From Clostridia bacterium (GTDB lineage: Bacteria > Bacillota > Clostridia > Oscillospirales > Acutalibacteraceae), in the NCBI GenBank assembly GCA_017516745.1, contig JAFXBF010000012.1:124001-188000 (forward strand): a stretch of 64,000 nucleotides of DNA, read 5' to 3'. The notes beneath the pieces are model-generated. The model did not search any database. It saw only the letters and a list, made by a program, of their open reading frames with translations, and had not been told where the DNA came from. Both the position numbers and the translations under genes were made by a program. Shown here in pieces: positions 49,645-58,438 of this stretch (positions within the stretch are counted from its first letter, which is position 1; the number at the start of each line of letters is the position of its first letter).

Positions 49645-51987
49645 ATGAAGCTTTATATAAAAATAATAAGTTTAATATTATGCGCCGCTACGCTTGTCGG
49701 AATTTTCAGCGGTTGCGGTGGTGTGTCCGAGAATAGCGAATACATAACCAAGGGTGAATTCTTTGCATTGTTCATAGAAGAGAACAATATGTATTCCAAG
49801 GTTTACAGTGCCGAAGAAATTGCTGCCAACGAAACCTATGAACTTGAAGCAAAGGTTATGAGAGAATGGGAATTGATTGACGATGAGCAGGCAAAATCTC
49901 TCGATAATGCGGTAACAAAGGAAATTGTTGCCCAGTCTTGCGTTAGGTTTATGTCTTTCCGTCAAACTTGCTCTGCGGATATTAAAGATATCAGAAAATG
50001 CCACGACCAACAGGCTATTATCGACGCAGTGGGTATGGGTATATTTGATTTAAATAACGGGTATTTTGATGCCCTCGAAAAAATGTCCTATGAAGATTGC
50101 AGAGAGGCAATCAAGAGGATGGATACGGTTGTCAGGGAAACTCGCTTCAATAAACAGCTTGAAATCGTTTATCAGGAAGGCGTGGAAACCCTTGACCCTG
50201 AAGTGGTTCTTGATATTGAATATGTAGATGCCGATGAAAATGAAAACAATGCACTTGTTGCTGAAAATATGAGCATAAAACCGTCCGAAAGCAAGGCGAT
50301 TGCCCTTGATGACGGGAATGGGAATGAATTGAAGTTTTCTACAATGGCTACAAAAAAGGATCAGGTGTTGTGGGTTACTATCAGTAGTGAGGAATATAGA
50401 CGATATCCCACGAAATATGCAAATGGAGTAATTATAAAATATAACCCACTTTTACCTGATAACAAATTTGTTTATAAAGATGCAAGTAGGAACACACCGT
50501 TTGCCGGAAAAATAATTAAGGTTCTGCACAAGTATGGTCAAGTAACGTTGGTTCTTGCTGAATGTGAATTTAAAGAAGTAATAAATACTCAATGCAAAGA
50601 AATAAATGATGAACTTACAACATATGATTTTGTTTTTTTAAATGATTTTGATACAAAAGATAAGTTGAAAGATGTAAATATCAAAACAACCGAAAATAAG
50701 AAAGGCTTGATAGTAAGTTTTGATCATACTTTTTCACTTGAAGATAAAATATATAAAAAGCAAACTTGGAGAAATGCAAGCGCAAAACCTAAAGTAGGTA
50801 TAGTTGCAACTTTGGAAAATTTTATGCTTACTACGAAAAATCTTGGACTAATGTTAGAAGGATGTGCTGAGGAAGGAGATATAACATTTGAGTATGATAC
50901 AACAGTAAAAGTTACTGCGGAATCCGGTGGATTAAGATATAGTCCTCCGAATAATGGAAACTCTAAGTTTCTAAGTGCATTAAAGAATTCAAGATGGACA
51001 GGCGTTAATGCCGGAGGTTCAAAAGATATAAAGATTACTGATTTTGTTGCTTCTTTCGAAGGTATTATAACCGTAATAGGTACCCTGTATTTAGTTATTC
51101 AAATGGATGGTAGCATAAGCATTACCGTAAAGCAAAAACAAGCTTTTAATTGTTCTCTGAAAAAATACGGAGTTTCCGGTGTAAAAAACATATCGTCAGA
51201 TCCATATCTGGATGAGGTGAATATAAAGGCTAATATCACAACAGGACTTCGAGTAGATGTAGATATAAACTTTTTGTGTTTTAATATTTTCGGTGCTGAA
51301 GGCAAGATTCTGGCAGATCTTGATGTGCAAGCAAATATATATCGGAAAGACAACGAAAAAGAACCAGCGGCAAAAAATGTTTATGTTGCTATGGATGAAA
51401 TAGCAGAACACAGAGAATTATGTTATTGCACGAATATAGAGGTTTCAATAACATTGTCTGCTACTGTTCCGAAAGAAGATAGCATAATAGGAAAGATTAT
51501 GCGCAAAGTGCTGGATAAAGATGCGTTTAAACCAAGCAAGACATGGCCTCTAAAAAGTCACCATTATGAGGATGGCATAGAGCTTTCGGCTTGTTCGAGA
51601 TACAACTCGGCTGTTGTTGAGGTTAACTCTGACGGTGAAATACGGGTTTCTTCTTACAAAGAAAATCTTCAGGTTGACGGAACGGCGAGTGTTGCAATTA
51701 CTTCATTGCCTCTAACTGATAACAAAATTAATAACAACGGTGGAATTAAAATTAAGACAGGCAATAAGAAGGTAGCAACGGCTAAACTTAATGAAGAAAC
51801 CAAAACTGTACAAATCACAGCGGTTGGTGAAGGCTCAACCGAAATCACGTTGCAGATAAAAAAGAACAATAGCAAAAAGTATTACACTCAAAAGATTTCG
51901 GTTACCGTTTACGGCAATGAAATGTCGTTTTCACCGTATGATAGCAATCAGTTCTGGAACAGCAAAGAAGCTGTAAAGTTCTGCTGA
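49645..51987 (+). CDS. Large lipoprotein with SLH-like start and Ig-like (BIG2-type) end
   Basis: 780 residues. The lipobox is GIFSGC (Cys about residue 25). Residues about 30-165 resemble divergent SLH repeats (ITKGEFFALF, then GIFDLNNGYFDALEKMSYEDC), which in other proteins bind cell-wall polymers. A large middle region of unknown fold follows (about 230-620). The end (about 685-770) reads like a bacterial Ig-like domain (TGNKKVATAKLNEETKTVQI...GEGSTEI). The middle is clearly more AT-rich than both ends. Position within the operon suggests a surface component or accessory of the secretion system. Confidence 0.7.
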   Translation: MKLYIKIISLILCAATLVGIFSGCGGVSENSEYITKGEFFALFIEENNMYSKVYSAEEIAANETYELEAKVMREWELIDDEQAKSLDNAVTKEIVAQSCVRFMSFRQTCSADIKDIRKCHDQQAIIDAVGMGIFDLNNGYFDALEKMSYEDCREAIKRMDTVVRETRFNKQLEIVYQEGVETLDPEVVLDIEYVDADENENNALVAENMSIKPSESKAIALDDGNGNELKFSTMATKKDQVLWVTISSEEYRRYPTKYANGVIIKYNPLLPDNKFVYKDASRNTPFAGKIIKVLHKYGQVTLVLAECEFKEVINTQCKEINDELTTYDFVFLNDFDTKDKLKDVNIKTTENKKGLIVSFDHTFSLEDKIYKKQTWRNASAKPKVGIVATLENFMLTTKNLGLMLEGCAEEGDITFEYDTTVKVTAESGGLRYSPPNNGNSKFLSALKNSRWTGVNAGGSKDIKITDFVASFEGIITVIGTLYLVIQMDGSISITVKQKQAFNCSLKKYGVSGVKNISSDPYLDEVNIKANITTGLRVDVDINFLCFNIFGAEGKILADLDVQANIYRKDNEKEPAAKNVYVAMDEIAEHRELCYCTNIEVSITLSATVPKEDSIIGKIMRKVLDKDAFKPSKTWPLKSHHYEDGIELSACSRYNSAVVEVNSDGEIRVSSYKENLQVDGTASVAITSLPLTDNKINNNGGIKIKTGNKKVATAKLNEETKTVQITAVGEGSTEITLQIKKNNSKKYYTQKISVTVYGNEMSFSPYDSNQFWNSKEAVKFC

Positions 51988-52012
51988 CAAATTGTTTTAA
52001 GGAAGTGTCATA

Positions 52013-53146
52013 GTGCCGGGCAAAAAAATAGTTATAAAAAACGATTCTACTATTGTGGTAAAACTCAAAAGCGGGCAAGAGCTTAACAAACGTGAAGTTA
52101 TGCTAGTTAATTCCTATGAAACAAAAGATTTTTTACGGTTGAAAACGAACAGTAAAACGCTTGTATTTGACTGTAAAGGCTTAATTACGCTGACAGATTA
52201 CCTGCATATGAATCAGATGAACAAGAAAATGTTTGCACATATATTGCTTGCTGTTGTAGGAGCGATAAAAAGCTGTGAGGCACACTACCTAAGCTTGCGA
52301 TTGTTAACCTTATCGCTTCAATACACGATGATTGACCCCGGCACTTGGCACATTTATTTTCTTTATGTTCCCGTGCAGCCGTTTGAAGCACCGGGAGGCC
52401 TTAAAGAGATTCTGAATGAAATAATTCAGTATTCGGTTTTTGACAATTCGGAGGATACGGATTACATACAGGACTATATACGTATGATTAATTCAGGTAT
52501 TATAGTGCCGTGGCAAACGGTTGAGGAATACGCAAACGGGCTCGTAGCTCAGCTTCAGTCTGATTCACTTCAATATGAACGACGCTGTTATCGGTGTAAT
52601 ACTGTGCTTGGTAATGATGAACTGTTTTGTCCCGGCTGCGGAATGTGTTTCCAATGTCCTACAAATTTTAACGAAGTATCTGAGGTGAGCTCTGGCAATC
52701 AGGAAGAAGTACACGATTTTGGACCCACATTTGACGGCTTGGAAGAGTTGCCTTCTACGAAAAATGAGGTTGAAATTTCCGGCAGTATGGACGACACAGG
52801 TATAATTTGTATTTTCAAACCTGCAGGAGCAGAAACCGAAACGGCGTGTCTTGTTTCTGTTAAAAGCAAGCTTCGCAGCCCGATAACGAAAACGCCTTTT
52901 GTTATAGGAAAACTGCAATGGGAAACGGATTTGTTTTTGTCCGAAAAAACTGTAAGCCGCAAGCATGCATCCCTTCATTGTGAAAACGGAGAATACTATG
53001 TTTCCGACCTGGGCTCAACCAACGGCACCTTTCTCAACGGTAAAAGGTTAGAAAGCTTGAAAAAGTATAAACTCTCGCAAGGCGACATCGTTCGTTTTGC
53101 TCGTGAAGAATTTATTTTTGAAAATAAAAAGAAAGAGGAGAATTAA
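52013..53146 (+). CDS. FHA-domain protein with N-terminal DUF6382-like domain and central zinc ribbon
   Basis: 377 residues, starting at GTG 52013 after AAGGAAGTG. The N-terminal 190 residues resemble the DUF6382 type found with FHA domains; the order of elements (a long helix, then LRLLTLSLQYTMID and FLYVPVQPF) recalls a degenerate kinase lobe. A zinc ribbon follows (CYRCN...CPGCG, about 196-215), then an FHA domain at the C-terminus (about 295-377: EKTVSRKHASL, GSTNGTFLNGKRL). It has no transmembrane segment. It may take a scaffold place like EssB, which is not otherwise visible; that is inference. Confidence 0.75.
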   Translation: MPGKKIVIKNDSTIVVKLKSGQELNKREVMLVNSYETKDFLRLKTNSKTLVFDCKGLITLTDYLHMNQMNKKMFAHILLAVVGAIKSCEAHYLSLRLLTLSLQYTMIDPGTWHIYFLYVPVQPFEAPGGLKEILNEIIQYSVFDNSEDTDYIQDYIRMINSGIIVPWQTVEEYANGLVAQLQSDSLQYERRCYRCNTVLGNDELFCPGCGMCFQCPTNFNEVSEVSSGNQEEVHDFGPTFDGLEELPSTKNEVEISGSMDDTGIICIFKPAGAETETACLVSVKSKLRSPITKTPFVIGKLQWETDLFLSEKTVSRKHASLHCENGEYYVSDLGSTNGTFLNGKRLESLKKYKLSQGDIVRFAREEFIFENKKKEEN

Positions 53147-53148
53147 TT

Positions 53149-53451
53149 ATGTACCCCGAATTTATAGGCATTTATGTTTTATTGGTTATTCTGATTGCTT
53201 TGTCAGTTGTTTCAATTTATTTGCAGGTATCCCGATCAAAGAATAGCGGCGGTAAATCTAATTTCAACGGTAATCAGCAGAACAATTCCTTTACCCCGCA
53301 GCAACCTCGAAATTCCGCATATCCCTCCGGAAACAACCAAAGACAACAGACTCCTTCATACGGAACAAACGGAGTAGTGTTCTGCAAAAGCTGTGCTACT
53401 CAGTTTGATGCACGCCATAAGGTATGTCCGAGGTGCGGTACACCAAGATAA
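53149..53451 (+). CDS. Small membrane protein with C-terminal zinc ribbon
   Basis: 100 residues, 2 bp after the FHA gene. One N-terminal transmembrane helix (about residues 4-26), a Gln/Asn/Pro-rich linker, and a zinc ribbon at the end (FCKSC...CPRCGTPR). The layout (membrane anchor, flexible linker, ribbon) parallels the tail of the first gene in the window. Function unknown; probably an adaptor within the operon. Confidence 0.75.
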   Translation: MYPEFIGIYVLLVILIALSVVSIYLQVSRSKNSGGKSNFNGNQQNNSFTPQQPRNSAYPSGNNQRQQTPSYGTNGVVFCKSCATQFDARHKVCPRCGTPR

Positions 53452-53478
53452 TTATTATTTCATAACGGGAGAAAAGAT

Positions 53479-54981
53479 ATGGCTCTTTCAGATGCTCAGC
53501 TTCTGATGCTGAATAACTTGATTTACACAAAATATGTTGCTGACGGTAAGCAAGTGAAAGATATTATTGATGCTATGGAAGCAGATGATTTTAATATCGA
53601 CACTTGCGAAATGAGTACCAACGAATGGAAGAAACTTGCTCAAACGATAAAAGCAGATGAAGAATTGATGGAATACACGGTGACAAATTACCGTAGCGGT
53701 TCGGGTGAAAATGATAATGGAATGCGGGTTGCGTGTTTTGTGGATAATAAAGATAATCCGCAGGATATCAATGTTGTCTTCAGAGGAACTGGAAATGCTG
53801 AAGAATGGCGAGATAACGGTGAGGGGGGATATTTAGTCGAAACACAGCAACAAAAGCTTGCAAAGGACTATATTAACAATTTGCCTAAAGAGTATGGCAA
53901 GGACTTGACGGTTTCGGGACATTCAAAGGGCGGTAATAAGGCTCAGTACGTTACGATTACTACTGACAGAGTTAAAAAGTGCACATCTTTTGATGGGCAG
54001 GGCTTTTCGGAAGAATTTCTTAAAGAATATGCTGATGAAATAGAAAAAAAGAAACACATAATTACATCAATTTCTGCGGAAAACGATGTCGTTAATGCAC
54101 TGCTTTATCCGATTGCCGGCACACAGATTTTCATCGAAACGCCCAAGCAGGATAATACTTTATTTTACCATAAACCTAATATTCTTATTGATAAAAACGG
54201 AAATTTTGGAAAAAAGACCAATCCGTCTGAAGTATCTGTGCTGATAAATGAGTTTTCTACGTATCTCATATCAAACATGGAAGAACCCGAACGCAGTTAC
54301 ACAATTAACAATCTGATTTCAGTTGTTGTATACTTTATACACAATGAAAAAGAAGATTATTTTGCCTTGAAGACAGCATTGTCGCTTTCAATTACAGCCG
54401 GACATATTGATGATTTCTTCTTTAATGCTATTGAGAAAGTTCTTGGGGTAACCGCCAAAGATACAAGTGTTTATCTGTTGTCTCTGGCTTATCCTACGCT
54501 ATTTATTGATGATCTCATTCACAGTATAGATAAGCGTAGGGAAGAAATTGCGACTAAACTTATGATTTTTTCTCAGCTCATTCAGTGGGAACTCGAAGAC
54601 TTAGGCGAAAAAGCGGTTCGGTTCAGCAGTTTTTTTGTAACTGCTGTAAACAATTTTGTGGGTAATGTGCGCGCAGCTTTTAACAGAGATTTTAATACAG
54701 GATATAAGCAGGCATCTGTAAATTCTTATATTTGCATAGATACTGCAAAAATGAGATCCTATGCGGACAGGTTAAATAGAGTTAATGCCAGAATATCAAG
54801 TCTCGACAGAAGGCTGGATAAACTTTACCGAAAAGTTGGGCTAAAGGATTTGTTTGCACTTGTACAAGCGGATGCAATGACAAGGTATGATTGGCGATTA
54901 AGAAAATGCGTTAGTTACCTTTATGATACAGCATACGACTTTGAGTGTGCGGACAATTCAATAGCGTCACAGTTGTATTAG
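53479..54981 (+). CDS. Lipase-like alpha/beta hydrolase (DUF2974/Mbeg1-like), candidate type VII effector
   Basis: 500 residues with GGGAGAAAAG upstream. The N-terminal 250 residues are an alpha/beta hydrolase: NVVFRGTG before the first core strand, nucleophile elbow VSGHSKGGNKAQY (GxSxG, Ser about residue 157), a likely Asp in SAENDVVN and a likely His in LFYHKPNI. The C-terminal 250 residues are helical (long amphipathic stretches, ending in a coiled coil about 420-450). There is no signal peptide. The reverse order (enzyme first, helices last) recalls the staphylococcal T7-secreted lipase TslA, and three small helical genes follow directly. Confidence 0.75.
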   Translation: MALSDAQLLMLNNLIYTKYVADGKQVKDIIDAMEADDFNIDTCEMSTNEWKKLAQTIKADEELMEYTVTNYRSGSGENDNGMRVACFVDNKDNPQDINVVFRGTGNAEEWRDNGEGGYLVETQQQKLAKDYINNLPKEYGKDLTVSGHSKGGNKAQYVTITTDRVKKCTSFDGQGFSEEFLKEYADEIEKKKHIITSISAENDVVNALLYPIAGTQIFIETPKQDNTLFYHKPNILIDKNGNFGKKTNPSEVSVLINEFSTYLISNMEEPERSYTINNLISVVVYFIHNEKEDYFALKTALSLSITAGHIDDFFFNAIEKVLGVTAKDTSVYLLSLAYPTLFIDDLIHSIDKRREEIATKLMIFSQLIQWELEDLGEKAVRFSSFFVTAVNNFVGNVRAAFNRDFNTGYKQASVNSYICIDTAKMRSYADRLNRVNARISSLDRRLDKLYRKVGLKDLFALVQADAMTRYDWRLRKCVSYLYDTAYDFECADNSIASQLY

Positions 54982-54991
54982 GAGGATAAAA

Positions 54992-55225
54992 ATGGAAAGA
55001 GCAGATTTAAATGAACTTAATGCCATAAAGCGTGAATTGCAGCAAATAATAAATGAGTTGGACAGCATTTCTAACGGTGTCAGATATGATTTTGCTAACG
55101 TGGGAAATCAAACCTGTGCTACCAGAATTAAGGAAGCGGCAAATAATTATCGTTCGGTTTTGCGCAAGCTTAATTTAATGGATACCAATACCGTTGCCAC
55201 GGAATTTGCTTCACGAAATTATTAA
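54992..55225 (+). CDS. Small helical protein next to the lipase-like gene
   Basis: 77 residues with TAGGAGGA upstream. Predicted as two helices without a WXG motif. No membrane segment. By position it could be a targeting partner or chaperone for the lipase-like protein, as with small helical partners of LXG or reverse-lipase effectors. The family is not recognised. Confidence 0.65.
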   Translation: MERADLNELNAIKRELQQIINELDSISNGVRYDFANVGNQTCATRIKEAANNYRSVLRKLNLMDTNTVATEFASRNY

Positions 55226-55244
55226 TGATTGGGAGAAAAAGTCT

Positions 55245-55544
55245 ATGGCAATTAAAATAGATACTGGTGCAGTGACTGCTGCCGCTAACAGAATCAATAA
55301 TATAAATACAAAACTAAATTCTGATTTCAACAATGCGATTTCTTCGATAAACGGATTGGATGCTACATGGGACAGCAGAGCTGCATCGGCGGCTATTGCT
55401 AAATTCCGCAATATACAGAACGAGTATGCGGATGAAAGATACACGCTTATCAACAATCTGGTGAATTTTATGCGGACAACCGTAGGCGATAATTATGAAT
55501 TTGTTGAAAGTAGTGCAGTAAGCGCTGCAGCTCAGTTCAAATAA
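55245..55544 (+). CDS. WXG100-family protein
   Basis: 99 residues. ATG 55245 was chosen for GGGAGAAAAAG; an upstream ATG at 55194 overlaps the previous gene. The turn has DATWDSRAASA (Trp followed by small residues, a relaxed WXG). Helix lengths fit the family, ending SAVSAAAQFK. Second WXG100 group of the operon, placed right after the candidate toxin. Confidence 0.8.
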   Translation: MAIKIDTGAVTAAANRINNINTKLNSDFNNAISSINGLDATWDSRAASAAIAKFRNIQNEYADERYTLINNLVNFMRTTVGDNYEFVESSAVSAAAQFK

Positions 55545-55558
55545 CGGAGGGGAATGTT

Positions 55559-55861
55559 TTGGCATATATAATGGTTGATCACAGGCGTCTTGAAACAACA
55601 GCCAGTGATATAGACGGATACATAAGTGCACATCGAAGAGCTATGTTAGAAATTGATAACAACATTGTTTCTTTAGGGTCATCATGGCAAGGAGAAGATT
55701 ATTATCAGATGCAACGCGAATGGAACGAAATGAAAAACGGTTCATCGACATCGGAAAAAATGCTGAAAAGTCTTGACAGTTATGCTGATTTCCTGCGTTG
55801 GGCTGCCAAAAAATATAAGCAGGCACAGACTGATGCAATCAATAGAGCAAACAAGCTGTAA
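55559..55861 (+). CDS. WXG100-family protein with canonical WxG
   Basis: 100 residues from a TTG start at 55559 (GGAGGGGAA upstream; the later ATG at 55571 would cut helix 1). The turn SSWQGEDYYQM has the classic WxG. Helix 2 ends with a Tyr/Lys-rich stretch. Likely pairs with the preceding WXG100-like protein or with the effector. Confidence 0.85.
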   Translation: MAYIMVDHRRLETTASDIDGYISAHRRAMLEIDNNIVSLGSSWQGEDYYQMQREWNEMKNGSSTSEKMLKSLDSYADFLRWAAKKYKQAQTDAINRANKL

Positions 55862-55879
55862 CGGGAGGAACGCACAAGT

Positions 55880-56611
55880 ATGAGATTTGAGTATGCACAG
55901 ATTACAGATGTGGGTGCAAGAAGCGTTAATGAGGACTCAATAGGCGTCTTTGAAAATAAAGGTAATAATTGTTTTGTTGTGTGCGATGGCTTGGGCGGAC
56001 ACGGTATGGGCGATGTTGCATCTTCATTGGCAGTTGAGGTTTTTAAGAGTCAGTTCTATAAAGCGGATGATATTGAAACTTTTCTCGATTCGGCTTTTTG
56101 CGCAGCGCAGGATATTCTGCTGACAGAGCAAACGGTAAGAAATGCAAAACGTAAGATGAAAACCACTGCAGTATCGGTTGTGACTGATAAAAAATATGCG
56201 TATATCGGACATGTTGGTGATTCACGTGCTTATGTGTTTTCACACAACAAGGTTAAGAAAAGAACTCTGGATCACAGTATACCTCAAATGCTTGTGATAG
56301 CCGGAGACATAAAAGAAAGTGAAATACGGCACCATCCCGAACGAAATACAGTCCTGAAAGTTATCGGTGTTGAATGGGAAGAAGCGCAATATGAGTTGAT
56401 GCGAGCTATTCCTTTAAGAAAATGTCAGGCTTTTCTATTGTGCTCGGACGGATTCTGGGAGTTGATCGAAGAAGAGGAAATGTGTGCTTTGCTGAAAGAT
56501 TCTGACAATGTTTCCGAGTGGCTCAGCAGGATGGTTGACATAGTCCGAAAAAACGGAGCAGATAATAATGCAGATAATTTTTCGGCAATTGCAGTCTGGT
56601 GTGTAAAGTAA
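55880..56611 (+). CDS. PP2C-type Ser/Thr phosphatase 1
   Basis: 243 residues with GGGAGGA upstream. PPM/PP2C motifs in order: RSVNEDSIGVF, VCDGLGGHGMGD, GHVGDSRAYVF, CSDGFWELI, NADNFSAIAV, giving all metal-binding Asp residues. Soluble, no membrane segment. In type VI and mycobacterial-type systems such PP2C enzymes remove phosphate from the Thr that FHA proteins bind; the same operon has three FHA and two kinase genes, so it probably reverses their action. Confidence 0.9.
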   Translation: MRFEYAQITDVGARSVNEDSIGVFENKGNNCFVVCDGLGGHGMGDVASSLAVEVFKSQFYKADDIETFLDSAFCAAQDILLTEQTVRNAKRKMKTTAVSVVTDKKYAYIGHVGDSRAYVFSHNKVKKRTLDHSIPQMLVIAGDIKESEIRHHPERNTVLKVIGVEWEEAQYELMRAIPLRKCQAFLLCSDGFWELIEEEEMCALLKDSDNVSEWLSRMVDIVRKNGADNNADNFSAIAVWCVK

Positions 56612-56625
56612 GAGGTATAAAGGTT

Positions 56626-57429
56626 ATGCATAACTATAAAGATAATCAATTGATAACAGATGCTAATACCTGCTTCTCATTGGCGGCGATGTCTGTTATT
56701 GGTGACAGAGGTGAACAGGAAGACAGTTTTGGTTTTGCTCTGAAAAAGGACGAAGGATTAGCTGTTGTTTGTGACGGTATGGGCGGATATAACGGTGGAG
56801 CAACAGTGAGTGCTATTGCAGTTGATGCTTTTCTGAAGGACTATACCGAGTCACCGTTCTGGGTAGAACCTTCCGAAAAAATGATAGAGTTGTCAAAAAA
56901 CGCAGATGCGTTGGTGTGCGATTACTGTAGCGAAAAAAGTGATAAACATGATTTTCACGCCGGTACAACCCTGGTAAGCATTTATATAAAAAAGAAAGAT
57001 TTATATTGGTGTTCGGTCGGAGACAGCAGAGCGTATTTGTTCCGTAGCGGAGAGTTTGTGCAGTTGACGCAGGATCAAAATTACAAAGCAGTTCTTCAGG
57101 GAAAGCTGAATGCAGGTGTTATAAGTGAAGAGAAATATCAATCAGAAATTAAAAAGGGCGAAGCTTTAATAAGCTATCTTGGAATAGGTAATCTTAATCT
57201 GATTGATTTTAACGAAGTAAAACTTGAACTTCAGAATAACGACAGAATTATAATTATGTCCGATGGTTTGTATAAACTCTTATCGGATGATGAAATATCC
57301 CGCATAATAGATAATTTTACAAATGTCGGTGATGCTTTGCAGGCACTTGAACTTAAAGCACGCAAAAACGCTAAAAATGTACAAATCAGTCGTGACAATA
57401 TGACTGTTATAATAATCAGAATAAATTAA
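56626..57429 (+). CDS. PP2C-type Ser/Thr phosphatase 2
   Basis: 267 residues, start at ATG 56626 after AAGAGGTATAAAGG. Motifs: QEDSFGFA, CDGMGGYNGG, SVGDSRAYLF, MSDGLYKLL, SRDNMTVIII. The protein differs clearly from the first phosphatase, so this is not a recent duplication; the two may act on different kinases or substrates, since two kinases follow. Confidence 0.88.
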   Translation: MHNYKDNQLITDANTCFSLAAMSVIGDRGEQEDSFGFALKKDEGLAVVCDGMGGYNGGATVSAIAVDAFLKDYTESPFWVEPSEKMIELSKNADALVCDYCSEKSDKHDFHAGTTLVSIYIKKKDLYWCSVGDSRAYLFRSGEFVQLTQDQNYKAVLQGKLNAGVISEEKYQSEIKKGEALISYLGIGNLNLIDFNEVKLELQNNDRIIIMSDGLYKLLSDDEISRIIDNFTNVGDALQALELKARKNAKNVQISRDNMTVIIIRIN

Positions 57430-57443
57430 CAGGAGAGTTATAT

Positions 57444-58430
57444 ATGAACGTTGTAAAATGTACAGCAGGTCACTATTTTGATACCGATGTTTATGAGAGA
57501 TGTCCGCATTGCGGTGCTGCCAGTATGGCTGAAGGCGGAGGAATTCCCCAAAAGTCTGAAACGAAACCGCAAGGAAAGTTCTCGTGGATGAGAAAAAAAC
57601 CTAAAAACGAACCTGAGTTTACGCAAACAGAAAAATCGGAACCTGATATAGGTTGGCCCGGACCACCTACCGGTAATTTTTTTGATGACCCTACAGAACC
57701 CTTGCCTGATGATGGATACATTCCGGTTGAACCTGATAAGATTTTTAAGGATCAAAAGACCTTGGATTTTTGGGATGATGTTTCTTCCGGTAAAGAGATT
57801 CAAACGACAACTGATGATGACGATGTCGAGAAAGAAAATGAGGAAAACGGTTTCTCTTTTGACAGCTCCGGTATTGATACACAGGAACCTGTCGATGAAA
57901 AAATGAAGCCTCAAGAAGAAAAAAAGCCTACAGAGCTTCAGGAGACAATCCGTAATGCATCTGCAAGCAATGACGGAAAAACAGTTAGTTATTTCAGTGC
58001 AGTAACGGCAGCTAAGACAAGTGAGGAGAAAAAGGATAATCATCCTGCGGTAAACAAAAGTACTTCCTCGGCAAGCGACCCTGTCGTAGGCTGGCTTGTT
58101 TGTGTGAAGGGCGTTCATTTCGGTGAGAGTTTCTACATAGGCACGGGTAAGAACTCTATCGGCAGAAATTCAGACAACAGGATAGTTGTTTGGGCTGATA
58201 AAACCATTTCTCGAGTCAAGCACGCCCTTATTGTTTATGAGCCTAAGAAAAAACAGTTCTATCTCCAGCCGGGTGACAGCAGCGGTCTGACATATCTGAA
58301 TGATGAATACATAACCGAGAGTAAGATTATGAAGGCACACGACGTTATAGAGTTGGGCGAGAGCAAATTCGTTTTTATTCCTCTTTGCGGCGACAGCTTT
58401 TCGTGGGAAGATTATATATCTAAGGAGTAA
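57444..58430 (+). CDS. FHA-domain protein with N-terminal zinc ribbon and long acidic linker
   Basis: 328 residues with ACAGGAGAG upstream. A zinc-ribbon-like motif opens the protein (VKCTAGHYFDTDVYERCPHCG). A disordered, Pro/Glu/Asp-rich linker of about 180 residues follows, containing Thr-rich spots that could be phospho-sites. An FHA domain ends it (about 225-318; IGRNSDNRIVV, TISRVKHALI). Between two PP2C genes and two kinases, it is likely an adaptor read by phospho-Thr binding. Confidence 0.8.
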   Translation: MNVVKCTAGHYFDTDVYERCPHCGAASMAEGGGIPQKSETKPQGKFSWMRKKPKNEPEFTQTEKSEPDIGWPGPPTGNFFDDPTEPLPDDGYIPVEPDKIFKDQKTLDFWDDVSSGKEIQTTTDDDDVEKENEENGFSFDSSGIDTQEPVDEKMKPQEEKKPTELQETIRNASASNDGKTVSYFSAVTAAKTSEEKKDNHPAVNKSTSSASDPVVGWLVCVKGVHFGESFYIGTGKNSIGRNSDNRIVVWADKTISRVKHALIVYEPKKKQFYLQPGDSSGLTYLNDEYITESKIMKAHDVIELGESKFVFIPLCGDSFSWEDYISKE

Positions 58431-58438
58431 TTCTGAAA

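Noticed and set aside
57438..58118. Minus-strand open frame (226 codons) opposite the acidic linker of the FHA protein
   Set aside because: It arises from the GA-rich linker codons read backward, giving an Arg/Phe/Cys-rich product without start signals.
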